Source of the DNA: Paenibacillus xylanexedens
GTDB taxonomy: Bacteria > Bacillota > Bacilli > Paenibacillales > Paenibacillaceae
Direction: 5' to 3'
NCBI RefSeq assembly: GCF_007680605.1
Contig: NZ_VEIO01000001.1
Span: forward strand, 2,485,276 to 2,549,275
Length of the DNA stretch: 64,000 nucleotides
This document shows positions 29,128 through 37,877 of this stretch, in pieces. The notes under the pieces were generated by a model that saw only the letters and a program-made list of their open reading frames with translations, was not told the DNA's origin and made no database searches. The position numbers were made by a program, and so were the translations under genes. The number at the start of each line of letters is the position of its first letter. Within the stretch, counting starts at the first letter, position 1.

Positions 29128-29739
29128 TTGCGAAAATGGTTAGGGCTCCTCGTTTATGTTTTACTTGCCGGAGTCACGTTTATTTACAGATATGAACTGC
29201 TGGCATGGGCCGAGGATCATCAGTCCATACCGCTTTTACTTTCCTTGGCAACACTGTTTGCCCTTGTACCTGTCATTCCCTACAAAATTGTTATTATTGC
29301 TTTTGGGTACAGCTACGGTATAACCATGGCAGCATGGATTTGCTGGCTCGGCACAACGCTTGCGGCAATCCTCGTCTATGCTGGAGCAAGAACTATTTTT
29401 CGGGAACAGGCTCGTGGTTATCTTGAACGTATCCGTGGATTGAATCGGTTCACAGTCTGGATGGAAGCACATCCGTTCATGGGCGTGATGACGATGCGTT
29501 TACTGCCCGTGGTTCCCCAGATGGCTGTTAACATCTATGCGGGCATTACCTATACCCCCTTCTGGGTGTTCTTGGCCGCGACAGCGATTGGCAAAATGCC
29601 TGCAATCTTTGTATTTGCCTACGCAGGGGCACAGGCCGGTTCATCGATCTGGCTGAGTTTGGGAATACTTGCGGGATATATGATCGTTATGGCTATGATT
29701 TTCATGTTGTTCCGCTATCGGTCACGTAAAAAGGCTTGA
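29128..29739 (+). CDS. TVP38/TMEM64 (DedA-related) membrane protein
   Basis: 203 residues from a TTG at 29128 (AAAGGAG ten bases upstream). About five membrane segments and the SNARE-associated/VTT core: 'ALVPVIPYKIVIIAFGYSYG', 'AWICWLGTTLAAILVYAGAR', 'MTMRLLPVVPQMAVNIYAGI'. Such proteins are linked to lipid scrambling or flipping and membrane homeostasis. It is alone between the second dehydrogenase (divergent) and msrAB. Confidence 0.85.
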   Translation: MRKWLGLLVYVLLAGVTFIYRYELLAWAEDHQSIPLLLSLATLFALVPVIPYKIVIIAFGYSYGITMAAWICWLGTTLAAILVYAGARTIFREQARGYLERIRGLNRFTVWMEAHPFMGVMTMRLLPVVPQMAVNIYAGITYTPFWVFLAATAIGKMPAIFVFAYAGAQAGSSIWLSLGILAGYMIVMAMIFMLFRYRSRKKA

Positions 29740-29928
29740 GGCCGTACTGAACAACTTTTCCAGTCTGCTTCATGCCTGCTTGCGCGATCCCGCTTGGTTG
29801 ACTTGACCATTCGGGATATAATAGAAGAGTAAGCCTAATATTTATATTTAGAAATTTAAATATAACGATGATTGCTGGAGCCAAATACAAGCGCCAGATT
29901 CTTTCATCAGAAATGGAGTGAATATAGC

Positions 29929-30894
29929 ATGGAACAACAACAGTCATTGGAAAAAGCAACATTTGCAGGCGGATGCTTCTGGTGTATGGTATCCCCTTTT
30001 GAAGAACTGCCTGGTATTCATAAGATCGTTTCAGGCTATACAGGCGGACATACCGAGAATCCTACGTATGAGGAAGTATGCTCGGAAACAACAGGTCATG
30101 TGGAGGCGGTGCAGATCACGTTTGATCCGTCCATCTTCCCATATGAGAAGCTGGTTGAGCTCTTCTGGCAACAGATTGATCCAACCGATGCCGGTGGACA
30201 GTTCCACGACCGCGGATCATCTTATCAGACGGCGATCTTCTACCACAGTGAGGAGCAACGCCAGATTGCTGAAGCTTCCAAAGCTGCGTTGGAGCAAAGC
30301 GGACGTTTTGACAAACCGATCTTTACCCCGATTCTGCCGGCCAAACCGTTCTATGAAGCAGAAGAACATCACCAGAACTATCACCGCAAAAATCCTGCTC
30401 ATTACAAACGGTACAGCAAAGGCTCAGGCCGTCAGGACTTCATTGAGCGCAACTGGTCGGGTAGTGTGGACAAAAGCGGATTGAAGGATCGTCTGACTCC
30501 GCTTCAATATGAGGTAACACAGAATAATGCCACGGAGCCCGCGTTCCACAACGAATTCTGGGATCATCACGGAGACGGCATCTATGTGGATATCGTATCG
30601 GGAGAGCCGTTGTTCAGTTCTACCGACAAATACGATTCAGGTTGCGGCTGGCCAAGCTTCACTCGTCCGCTTCGGGATTATAATGTGAAGGAAAAAACAG
30701 ATCTCAGCCATTTCATGATCCGTACCGAAGTCCGTAGCCGCGAAGGGGATTCCCACCTGGGGCACGTATTCCCGGATGGCCCTACGGAAGCAGGCGGATT
30801 GCGTTATTGCATCAACTCCGCGGCACTTCGTTTCGTACCTAAAGAGGATCTGCAAAAAGAAGGCTACGGCGAATACCACGTTTTATTCAAATAA
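29929..30894 (+). CDS. msrAB: Peptide methionine sulfoxide reductase MsrA-MsrB fusion
   Basis: 321 residues from the ATG at 29929 (GGAGTG upstream). The MsrA half comes first with its catalytic 'GGCFWC' and '[17 protein letters not shown]', and reduces Met-S-sulfoxide. The MsrB half follows from about residue 180 ('[18 protein letters not shown]', '[10 protein letters not shown]', '[12 protein letters not shown]', 'CINSAALRF') and reduces Met-R-sulfoxide. The CINSAALRF Cys is the MsrB nucleophile. The MsrB zinc CXXC pairs are absent, as in many Firmicute and fused enzymes. No signal peptide, so cytoplasmic repair. Ends in a strong terminator. Confidence 0.95.
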   Translation: MEQQQSLEKATFAGGCFWCMVSPFEELPGIHKIVSGYTGGHTENPTYEEVCSETTGHVEAVQITFDPSIFPYEKLVELFWQQIDPTDAGGQFHDRGSSYQTAIFYHSEEQRQIAEASKAALEQSGRFDKPIFTPILPAKPFYEAEEHHQNYHRKNPAHYKRYSKGSGRQDFIERNWSGSVDKSGLKDRLTPLQYEVTQNNATEPAFHNEFWDHHGDGIYVDIVSGEPLFSSTDKYDSGCGWPSFTRPLRDYNVKEKTDLSHFMIRTEVRSREGDSHLGHVFPDGPTEAGGLRYCINSAALRFVPKEDLQKEGYGEYHVLFK

Positions 30895-30946
30895 ATCTGT
30901 GCAGAAGCAATGATGTAGTAGCATAAAAGCACCCTCTTACAAAGCC

Positions 30947-30984
30947 AAAAGAGCAACGGGTTGATCCCTTTGCTCTTTTTTTAT
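30947..30984 (+). terminator. Terminator of msrAB
   Basis: AAAAGAGCAAcGGG / CCCtTTGCTCTTTT stem followed by TTTTTTTATTT. Confidence 0.85.
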
Positions 30985-31083
30985 TTCAAGTAACATATCG
31001 GCTTCGAAACATTCAAGCCACAGTGTACGATCACCTTTTTAGTTCACCATTATTCAAAATATTCATTACATGTTTTAGCCTCC

Positions 31084-32322
31084 TCAGTTGGATAGAACTT
31101 CTTTCGTTCCTACCTGCTCGCCGCTCTCTGCCGCGGCTTCGTGATCATTAAACTGAACTCTTAAACCCGGAATCATGCTCAGGAGCATGATGATGACCGA
31201 TATCACATACACAAAAATCAAGGAAGTCTGATTCATGATCACACCCGCGAGTGAGGAACCGATCAGCATCGTTCCCATAAATAATGGCATGATAGTTCCA
31301 TTCACCCTGCCAATGACGTGCTCATGAATCCGGCTGACCATATAAGAAGAGATAATGATGTTAATAAAAGCAAGACTTATGGAGCTCAGGAACGTCAGAA
31401 CCATCGTTAACCAGAGCCAACTGGATAGGACCTCACCTAGCATGGTAACAGCCAGACACAACAGCCCGATCATTAATGTTTTCGTTTGATTCAACTTATT
31501 GCTGACAGCCGCAGCGATTCCCCCGCCAATGAGCAAACCAAGCCCGGATGCTCCCGACAGAAACTGTAGTGCGTTTTGTTCCAATCCCAATCGTTCCGTA
31601 ACCAAGAAAATGGCTAGTGGATTGATCAGGCCCGCGGAAAGGCCAACACAGCCAAAAACCAGACCCAACATGCGAAGTGAACGAGACTGAGCCACATACT
31701 GCCATCCTTCTTTAATATCAGCGAAGAGAGAAGTACCCGTTTCCCGCTTGGCATGATCCTTGGGCAGAAACGTTAGCAAAATAGCAGAAGCGATAAATAA
31801 GATGAGCAACACCGTCATGGATGTCTGAATGCCCATAGCAGTATATATAAAAGTACCTACGATTGGCCCCAAAATGAGGAAAAGGGAGTTTGCACTTTGC
31901 GTTACGGCGATTGCTGACTGTACATTCTCCTTTTTGACATTCCGTCTAACCATTTTGACAGATGAGGGCTGAGAGAACTGACTGACGATGGAGGAAACGA
32001 GCGTTGCTGTATAAAGAACCTGCCAGTATCCAGAGTTAAGAATACCCATGATGATGACAATCGATAAAGCACTTAGAATGTCTCCGACAATCATCGTTCG
32101 TTTGGGATTCCACCGATCTGCAAGCGCACCGCCTATGATGGAAAATATAAAGATTGGAGCATATTCCAGTACTGTAATGAGGGAGATTGCCACCGGGTTG
32201 CCTTGCGTCTGATCCATAATGTAATAGAGGATTGCCATATTGCGTATCCATATCGCGAGGTTTTGTAACAAATCTGATCCGGTGATGATGAGAAAAGCTC
32301 TGTTTCTGAATAACGTATTCAT
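31084..32322 (-). CDS. MFS drug/macrolide-type exporter
   Basis: 412 residues with about twelve membrane segments. MFS_3 type: 'GGALADRWNPKRTMIVGDIL' is the loop 2-3 motif A (G-x-L-A-D-R), and 'LGPIVGTFIYTAMG' is in the antiporter region. The tail is acidic and cytoplasmic. It is transcribed after a TetR-family gene 84 bp upstream, and a TetR-type palindrome lies between its RBS and that gene. It is probably induced by the compound it exports, which is unknown. Confidence 0.88.
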   Translation of the reverse strand: MNTLFRNRAFLIITGSDLLQNLAIWIRNMAILYYIMDQTQGNPVAISLITVLEYAPIFIFSIIGGALADRWNPKRTMIVGDILSALSIVIIMGILNSGYWQVLYTATLVSSIVSQFSQPSSVKMVRRNVKKENVQSAIAVTQSANSLFLILGPIVGTFIYTAMGIQTSMTVLLILFIASAILLTFLPKDHAKRETGTSLFADIKEGWQYVAQSRSLRMLGLVFGCVGLSAGLINPLAIFLVTERLGLEQNALQFLSGASGLGLLIGGGIAAAVSNKLNQTKTLMIGLLCLAVTMLGEVLSSWLWLTMVLTFLSSISLAFINIIISSYMVSRIHEHVIGRVNGTIMPLFMGTMLIGSSLAGVIMNQTSLIFVYVISVIIMLLSMIPGLRVQFNDHEAAAESGEQVGTKEVLSN

Positions 32323-32338
32323 ATTCCATCTCCCTTTT

Positions 32339-32358
32339 TAAACCGACTGTTCGGTTTA
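32339..32358. promoter_or_regulatory. TetR-type operator before the exporter
   Basis: Perfect palindrome TAAACCGA-CTGT-TCGGTTTA, 17 bp upstream of the exporter ATG. A near copy is in front of the tetR gene at 33017-33036. Confidence 0.75.
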
Positions 32359-32405
32359 TTATTATTTAAAAAGAAAAACTGATATTTCATCAGTTTGTTC
32401 TCTCA

Positions 32406-32999
32406 TCAACGTTGCTGAATGCCTGTCAGCAGGCTACTTATTCCGATATGGTACAGGCGCCGGATTTCATGCATATCTTTTTCGAAATAAAGTGTACTCA
32501 ATCCACTAAGCAGGCCGTAAATAATATGCATCATGTCCTGCGGGTTACCCTTTTTAAACTCCCCAGCTTCAATACCTTCCGATAAAATACGCTCGTAGGT
32601 CGCATACGGAATCCGAATCAGAGCGAGCATCTCATCCATCATCTCTTGGCTAACCACCTGACCAGAGACAAATTCATTAATCGCATGATTCAGCGGATTC
32701 GCCATATCATCCACATAGTGATCAGCGAGTCCGTACAACTTCTCTGTAGCCGTCTTATATTGAGCTTCCTTCTCAAGCCATTCGTCCATCCAGTCTTCGT
32801 TGTTCAGCTTGATCAGGTACATAAATAACTCTTCTTTGCTTTTGAAATGATAATAAATACTGCCTTTGCTTCGATTGTTAATCGTACATATGTCTTCCAT
32901 CGAAGTGGCTCCATACCCCTTCTGGGCAAAAAGCTCTTTGGTGTTACGAACAATATCTTTTTTTATCTGAGCAACGTCTTTTCTCCGTTTGACTTCGAT
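32406..32999 (-). CDS. TetR-family repressor of the exporter, possible ATC start
   Basis: About 197 residues. The HTH is 'DIVRNTKELFAQKGYGATSM' then 'NNRSKGSIYYHFKSKEELF'; the ligand-binding helices follow and end 'HIGISSLLTGIQQR'. The frame is open upstream to 33083, but that stretch contains the operator at 33017-33036 and is unlikely to be translated. Downstream of the operator there is no ATG, GTG or TTG before the HTH. AAGGAGGG sits seven bases before an in-frame ATC at 32999, making a rare ATC initiation (or a sequence error) the best explanation. Confidence 0.85.
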   Translation of the reverse strand: MEVKRRKDVAQIKKDIVRNTKELFAQKGYGATSMEDICTINNRSKGSIYYHFKSKEELFMYLIKLNNEDWMDEWLEKEAQYKTATEKLYGLADHYVDDMANPLNHAINEFVSGQVVSQEMMDEMLALIRIPYATYERILSEGIEAGEFKKGNPQDMMHIIYGLLSGLSTLYFEKDMHEIRRLYHIGISSLLTGIQQR

Positions 33000-33016
33000 G
33001 AATATACCCTCCTTAA

Positions 33017-33036
33017 AAAACCGACTATTCGGTCTA
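33017..33036. promoter_or_regulatory. TetR-type operator before the repressor
   Basis: AAAACCGA-CTAT-TCGGTCTA, matching the exporter operator at 17 of 20 positions and lying just upstream of the repressor RBS. This indicates autoregulation. Confidence 0.7.
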
Positions 33037-33133
33037 ACAGTAGCACGCACCCTAATTTTTGTCAATGGATAGAAGTAAGTCATCCCTTCTCATTGATTCG
33101 TAAGATTGATTCGTAAGCACCCCGAAAAAATGA

Positions 33134-33934
33134 TCACATCATGCTTACGATCCAGCCGATCCAGTAAGCCAAAGGAATCAACAGAAGTTGTGCTACAAGT
33201 GTGCCAAAAAGACGAGAGATCAGCATACAACCATAAATTTGGTTCATGCGATTCAGCCGGATTTCACCACGCAAAGATCGGTCACTCAGGAGTGAAATCC
33301 GCGGGTCAACCAGAATTGTAAGCAAAATAGTTGCCATACCGTTAATCAATCCTGTCGATTGAGATGCAGCAACAGCCTGATCCGGGTATAGATACGCTGC
33401 GTATAAACTGGACAAAACACCTGTCGTATATATGGCAGTTACGGCTACATTAAGCAGCATTAACCGTCTTGGCATGCCATGTTGTACCAATCGTTTGGCC
33501 ATTTCCCAGGATGGTGCAGTGACGTAGTATGTTGCATTTCGAAGCTTACTGCGTTTCATCAATTGGCGTACCATGCCGGGGATGGAACCTGCCGCTTCAA
33601 AATGCACCACCATTCTGGAGGAGAGTTTGACCATCGTCGGGAAACAGAGGATAGCCAATGCCGTTCCTACCGTTGCTGCCCCCATCAACCAATGCAGCTG
33701 TACTGCAAAGTACGGATTGGCTCCACGAGTCGCGGCATCCACCAGACTACCGATCATGGGGCCCTGCGCCATATTGGACGTACGGGAGACGAGTAGCAAA
33801 ATGCCTGCGAGTGATATCGCAAGAGCAATCCGACGCGTACGCAAACCGCCAAGACGAAGTGCATACGACAAGCTATCTGTTGCATGGATTAGCATGGTGA
33901 ATATCATTGGAAGAGCGAGACTTAGACTGAACAT
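33134..33934 (-). CDS. amj: Lipid II flippase Amj
   Basis: 266 residues, about six to seven membrane segments. The N terminus 'IHATDSLSYALRLGGLRTRR' followed by 'LLLVSRTSNMAQGPMIGSLV' matches the Amj (YdaH) family, the alternate lipid II flippase that can replace MurJ in B. subtilis. It moves the peptidoglycan precursor across the membrane. It is divergent from a YdaT homologue. In Bacillus amj is induced by cell wall stress through sigma-M; I could not identify an equivalent promoter here. Confidence 0.85.
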   Translation of the reverse strand: MFSLSLALPMIFTMLIHATDSLSYALRLGGLRTRRIALAISLAGILLLVSRTSNMAQGPMIGSLVDAATRGANPYFAVQLHWLMGAATVGTALAILCFPTMVKLSSRMVVHFEAAGSIPGMVRQLMKRSKLRNATYYVTAPSWEMAKRLVQHGMPRRLMLLNVAVTAIYTTGVLSSLYAAYLYPDQAVAASQSTGLINGMATILLTILVDPRISLLSDRSLRGEIRLNRMNQIYGCMLISRLFGTLVAQLLLIPLAYWIGWIVSMM

Positions 33935-34050
33935 ATGTACGTTCTCCTTTATATTGGTTCTAATATTTGATTTTATCCAATTTTTATCACCAACGTATTA
34001 TACGCCTTATGCCCCCGGAAGTATAGGAAAGAGACGGGAACTGGTTTGGC

Positions 34051-34075
34051 GTTTATCTAATTTGCCTGAGGGTAA
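34051..34075 (+). promoter_or_regulatory. Sigma-B-like promoter of the ydaT homologue
   Basis: GTTTAT (34051-34056), 13-base spacer, GGGTAA (34070-34075); the B. subtilis sigma-B consensus is GTTTAA-N12-14-GGGTAT. YdaT is a sigma-B stress protein in Bacillus. Another stress or sporulation sigma factor may use it if this genome lacks sigma-B. Confidence 0.45.
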
Positions 34076-34113
34076 TATACTACTAACCCATACTATTTCA
34101 GGAGGGATTACCT

Positions 34114-34602
34114 ATGCCATGGAATAAAAACGACTACCCGGTATCCATGAAAAATCTAAAGCCACGGATCCGGCATAAAGCGATCGACATTGCGAACGCT
34201 CTGCTTGATGACGGATATGAAGAAGGACGGGCCATTGCCATTGCAACAGCCAAGGCGGAGGAATGGGATGAGAATCACCCTGATCATACGGCGTCAGGTT
34301 CCGATTCGTCTTCTCGTACATCATCTCCACCGAAGCATAAAGAGTCGTCACCTTCGAAATCTTCCTCCCGGAATCGGCGCCACTCCGAGCCTGTCTCTTC
34401 ATCCAAGAGTCATCACAACATTCATGTTGTACCAACAGAATCGGGCTGGTCCATTAAACAAGAGGGCACATCGGACTACCATTCCACCTATGATACCAAA
34501 GTGGAGGCTGTTAATGCCGCTAAAGCATGGAGCACCAAACATCATATTCGAGCCATTATCCATAATCAGGATGGACAAATTGCTCGTTCTCTTAAATCGT
34601 AA
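34114..34602 (+). CDS. YdaT-like stress protein with DUF2188 domain
   Basis: 162 residues. The N-terminal 55 residues ('MPWNKNDYPVSMKNLKPRIR', 'KAIDIANALLDDGYEEGRAI') strongly recall B. subtilis YdaT. A Ser/Pro/Lys-rich linker (about 60-100) leads to a C-terminal DUF2188 domain ('HHNIHVVPTESGWSIKQEGT', 'STYDTKVEAVNAAKAWSTKH'). Cytoplasmic. Role unknown beyond the general stress association. CAGGAGGG before the ATG is a strong RBS. Confidence 0.8.
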   Translation: MPWNKNDYPVSMKNLKPRIRHKAIDIANALLDDGYEEGRAIAIATAKAEEWDENHPDHTASGSDSSSRTSSPPKHKESSPSKSSSRNRRHSEPVSSSKSHHNIHVVPTESGWSIKQEGTSDYHSTYDTKVEAVNAAKAWSTKHHIRAIIHNQDGQIARSLKS

Positions 34603-34675
34603 TTTTACATCTACTACACTAATGTTCCAGATATTTATTTAAAAGCATTCCAAAAGCAGTCCTAATGCATAACAA

Positions 34676-34716
34676 AAAATCCCTCTTGTTGCAGAGTCTG
34701 CAGACAAAAGGGATTC
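34676..34716 (+). terminator. Terminator-like hairpin after the ydaT homologue
   Basis: AATCCCTcTTGT / ACAAaAGGGATT stem with an inner CTGCAGA-type loop. A weak T-run on the plus side and a strong one on the minus side suggest it also serves the YitT-family gene. Confidence 0.6.
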
Positions 34717-34813
34717 CTCTCTAAATCAGAGCTTGCTTCAAACCAGTCAAAGCTTGATAAAGCCCGAATACTTTTTATGCCATATAAACTATGGGTTATT
34801 CTGAAATGCCTGC

Positions 34814-35542
34814 TCAATGCGTTACGCCTTGTGCCACAGAAGTCCGTGTTGTAGCCGCATTGACCGCTTTAGCGGCAACCGATGGAATCGGCAATTTTAC
34901 AGCCGACGTTGTAACCACTGTACCGCGAGCCGGAATGCTGACCACATACGTAATCATTTTGCTGGCAATCCATACAGCCAGAATTGTATATAAAGTTTCT
35001 TTTACCGGAAGAAAGAAGAGTGACAATCCTAGAACGAACGCATCACTGACAAAGAAAACCGTTCCCAGCTTCCATCCCTTCCAGCGGCTGACGAGCACGG
35101 CGAGAATATCGTCTCCGCCTGTCGCTCCACCAAAGCGAAGTACTATTCCCGCACCAATCCCGGTCAATACACCGGACAGTACCGCAGGAATCCACAGGTT
35201 TCCGTTAAAATTCATCACCAGTGTGGAGTAGCGCTCAAAGCCGTCATAGAATAGGGAAAATGCACCCACACCAAGCAACGCTTGGATCATGAATTTCCAG
35301 CCTTTAATGAACCAGGCCAGGATCATGACAGGAATGTCGAGCAGCAACATGCCGATCGCCGGCGATAAACCCGTTGCATATTTTCCGAGCAGGGCAAGAC
35401 CGACAAATCCGCCCTCCGATAAATGATTCTGAAAGTTAATGTGATAATAAGCAAATGCCAAAATAAATGTACCAAGTAACATAATTGCAAACTTGATCGC
35501 TTCTGTCTTCACGTGTTGTACGGTTAACGATGTTCTCTTCAT
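34814..35542 (-). CDS. YitT-family membrane protein lacking the DUF2179 tail
   Basis: 242 residues from the ATG at 35542 (GGGAAC-type RBS). Five membrane segments of the YitT family: 'FAIMLLGTFILAFAYYHINF', 'GGFVGLALLGKYATGLSPAI', 'GIGAGIVLRFGGATGGDDIL'. Full-length relatives (about 280 residues) carry a C-terminal cytoplasmic DUF2179 domain. Here it is replaced by a ~40-residue Ala/Thr/Val-rich tail. Function unknown; transport has been suggested for the family. Confidence 0.82.
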   Translation of the reverse strand: MKRTSLTVQHVKTEAIKFAIMLLGTFILAFAYYHINFQNHLSEGGFVGLALLGKYATGLSPAIGMLLLDIPVMILAWFIKGWKFMIQALLGVGAFSLFYDGFERYSTLVMNFNGNLWIPAVLSGVLTGIGAGIVLRFGGATGGDDILAVLVSRWKGWKLGTVFFVSDAFVLGLSLFFLPVKETLYTILAVWIASKMITYVVSIPARGTVVTTSAVKLPIPSVAAKAVNAATTRTSVAQGVTH

Positions 35543-35864
35543 ACAGGTTCCCTCGCAGTTTGTAGATTGGTTTGTTAGACCGACCGTACCCTGCAAAAGG
35601 TAAGCCTGGAAGAAATCATCGTGTACGTCCTTCGAATATTCATCCCAATCCCCTCTTTCGCAGAGTCAGCCGTTTTTTGTAATACGGTTGGTTTACTCTA
35701 CAAGGGGCGCTATGTGTATGAGAGATCGTAACGTTTCCAGATTGTCCTTGGGGAGATTGTCCTTCGGGGACTCATGGTATCCTGATCCTTTCTGTGTTTT
35801 GTGGTTAGCCGTGCTTGGTTAAACGAATGGAAACATTACAGAGATTCAACATTGAACACCTTGT

Positions 35865-36016
35865 TTCACACCTAACCACTCCGATTGCAGTACCCTCTTT
35901 CGATCGCTGTTATCCCCGGATTTTTTTAATTCCTTTTTTCAAAAGGAAAAATCCTGTGATAAACGCGAGCGCTTCGCTTCTACAGATGGGTTCTGCACTC
36001 TCCGTTCCTGTGTGAA
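35865..36016. repeat. MITE-like element, copy B
   Basis: A 152-bp element with TTCACAC / GTGTGAA ends, and GATCGCTGTTATCCCCGGAT and GATAAA-cgcga-gcg-CGCTTCT blocks shared with copy A. The nested stem is TTCCTTTT / AAAAGGAA instead of TTCACTTT / AAAGTGAA, so paired bases changed together. The remainder of the 0.9-kb gap 35543-36455 holds no gene; 35731-35778 has a short direct repeat (AGATTGTCCTT-GGGG twice). Confidence 0.65.
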
Positions 36017-36405
36017 TATAAGTTCAAACGTGACTCCAAACCTGTAATCATTCAATTCCGCTTAAACACCAAAGCTAACTTGCTTGTACTTCTATTATAT
36101 AACACCAATGTGACCGGGTCTAAACAAGCAACCCAGCAAAAACACGCATAAAACAGCCTCTGGACTGCTCCAGCGGTCATACAGGCACACCGGGATCAGC
36201 AAAGCTTACGAATGGTGCAACCTGCTCCTTTATTCTATGACCGAAGCTTTCAAATATAACAGTGCAGTCACCCAACTGTGACAATTACGGGCTTTTTTTT
36301 ATTTTCTAGTCGATAGCAAAGGAATCCTTTTCCTTATGCACATACACTATAGCGAACGGTATCATCCATACCATTCAAACGTTTCCAGACTTACTCTGCT
36401 TTTTA

Positions 36406-36414
36406 TGGTATAAT
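36406..36414 (+). promoter_or_regulatory. Extended -10 promoter of the TIR-like gene
   Basis: TGGTATAAT, an extended -10 (TGnTATAAT) with no recognisable -35, 41 bp before the ATG. Confidence 0.5.
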
Positions 36415-36455
36415 ATAACAATTGAATCCCATTACCGTTTAAGCGAGGCGGAGTG

Positions 36456-37493
36456 ATGAAAACGTTAAAGCCGAGAGTCTTTATTGGCTGCTCGCTGGAA
36501 GCGAAGCCGATTGCAGCCGCTGTACACGAAAACTTGCGTTTTTCAGCCGAAGTCACCCCGTGGTACTCGGGGGTATTTAATCCAAGCAGTTATACCATGG
36601 ACGATCTGGAAGCTGAGGTACGCACGACGGACTTTGCCATTTTTATCTTCCATCCGGATGACATATCCAAAATTCGCGGGAAGTACTACGCATCGGTTCG
36701 GGATAATACAATGCTTGAAATGGGTCTATTTATGGGCCGTCTGGGACGAAAGCGTATTTTTTTCATTCTTCCTGAAGATATTACGGACATCAAGGATGCT
36801 GCCAAAGTCGAAGGATTGCGGATGCCCACCGATCTGCTGGGATTGAATCCGCTGGTATATGAGATTCGTTCTGACGGAAAGTGGGCTCCTGCCGTATCTG
36901 TAGCCTGCTCCAAGATCGCAGACAGCATTGAAGAGCAAGGACGCTGGAGTGATCCCGAAGCCGAGCGTATCATCGAGAATCATAAACGCTCCGAAGATCA
37001 GGCAAGACTACAGTTATTCAAGCTGCTACGTTTCTTTAGGGAATTGCTGCGTACACGCAAAGCAGATGCCCAGATGCTCGAACGCATGAGTGACGCACTG
37101 CGAAGTGCCTTTGTTTCACATCCACCGTTCACTGTACGCGGCACTGCGATCTATCGTACAGATGGTAATGGTTACATTGAGCAATTATGTGGTAATGTTG
37201 GAGAACCCGGCAGAAAATACGACTTGTCCGCCAATGATGACAAACCGCCGGATGATCCCAAACGCATTCTTGTTGTCGATTCATATCAAGAAAACAAAAT
37301 CAAAGTAAATCTGTACGACGATTACCTTGAGAAAGAGTATCTGCTGTGCTATCCTGTAGCCAAGAGGTATGTAATTACCGTTCACATTATTGGTCATATT
37401 GAAGCGGATGAGGCGGTGTTTCAGCACATTGACTTGCAAAATCGTCAACTGTTTAACGCCATCAACGATCTGTTAGGAGGCGAACCGGAATGA
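36456..37493 (+). CDS. TIR-like (Cap12/PF10137-type) predicted NAD-binding effector with C-terminal sensor-like domain
   Basis: 345 residues. The first ~150 form the prokaryotic TIR-like nucleotide-binding domain: 'PRVFIGCSLEAKPIAAAV', 'AEVTPWYSGVFNPSSYTMDD', 'TDFAIFIFHPDDI', 'RDNTMLEMGLFMGRLGRKRI'. The Glu of NTMLEMG (about residue 88) aligns with the catalytic Glu of TIR NADases of this type. Relatives act as cell-suicide effectors in CBASS and Pycsar anti-phage systems, usually beside a cyclase and sometimes fused to STING. Here no cyclase is near. The C-terminal ~190 residues (a helical stretch, then 'PFTVRGTAIYRTDGNGYIEQ', 'PKRILVVDSYQENKIK') look GAF-like and may be the trigger sensor. 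Overlaps the next gene by four bases. Confidence 0.8.
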   Translation: MKTLKPRVFIGCSLEAKPIAAAVHENLRFSAEVTPWYSGVFNPSSYTMDDLEAEVRTTDFAIFIFHPDDISKIRGKYYASVRDNTMLEMGLFMGRLGRKRIFFILPEDITDIKDAAKVEGLRMPTDLLGLNPLVYEIRSDGKWAPAVSVACSKIADSIEEQGRWSDPEAERIIENHKRSEDQARLQLFKLLRFFRELLRTRKADAQMLERMSDALRSAFVSHPPFTVRGTAIYRTDGNGYIEQLCGNVGEPGRKYDLSANDDKPPDDPKRILVVDSYQENKIKVNLYDDYLEKEYLLCYPVAKRYVITVHIIGHIEADEAVFQHIDLQNRQLFNAINDLLGGEPE

Positions 37494-37723
37494 GACCGGA
37501 AATGAAAAAAATAAGCAAGCGCTGGGGCAGCGAGAAGAAAGTTCGCCTTAGTTCTGCGCCTGATTCATCACGACCGGTTCCGGAACCCAAGGAAGAGGAT
37601 CGTTTCCACAAACCGGCCGTACCGCTCGTTACCATCGGCCCCTCACTGAAGGGAAAGGAGCGGCCTTACAAGGTCATTTTAGAAAAAGAGGCATATTACG
37701 AGAAACCTCAATATCTTGCTTAA
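37490..37723 (+). CDS. Small basic partner of the TIR-like protein
   Basis: 77 residues. Its ATG overlaps the TIR-like stop (ATGA), so translation is coupled; GGAGG is inside the upstream gene at the right distance. It is rich in Lys, Arg, Pro and Ser with little predicted structure ('KKISKRWGSEKKVRLSSAPD', 'GKERPYKVILEKEAYYEKPQ'). No family recognised. The tight coupling suggests an antitoxin-like inhibitor or an adaptor of the TIR-like protein, but this is inference only. Confidence 0.65.
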   Translation: MRPEMKKISKRWGSEKKVRLSSAPDSSRPVPEPKEEDRFHKPAVPLVTIGPSLKGKERPYKVILEKEAYYEKPQYLA

Positions 37724-37848
37724 AATTGGGTACTGACCTGTTGCAGACTTTAGTTTTAGTTGTTTATTTACTAAGTAAACAGCTTATATTTTATTTGTCT
37801 GCACATCTAACCTTTAGACTGCCGCTGTATCGGCAGCATATACTCGAG

Positions 37849-37877
37849 GCCCTGCCGCCCAAGGCAGGGCTTTTTTT
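37849..37877 (+). terminator. Terminator of the TIR-like operon
   Basis: Perfect GCCCTGCC / GGCAGGGC stem with a short loop, then TTTTTTT. A further stem CTGCCG / CGGCAG at 37819-37836 precedes it. Confidence 0.9.
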
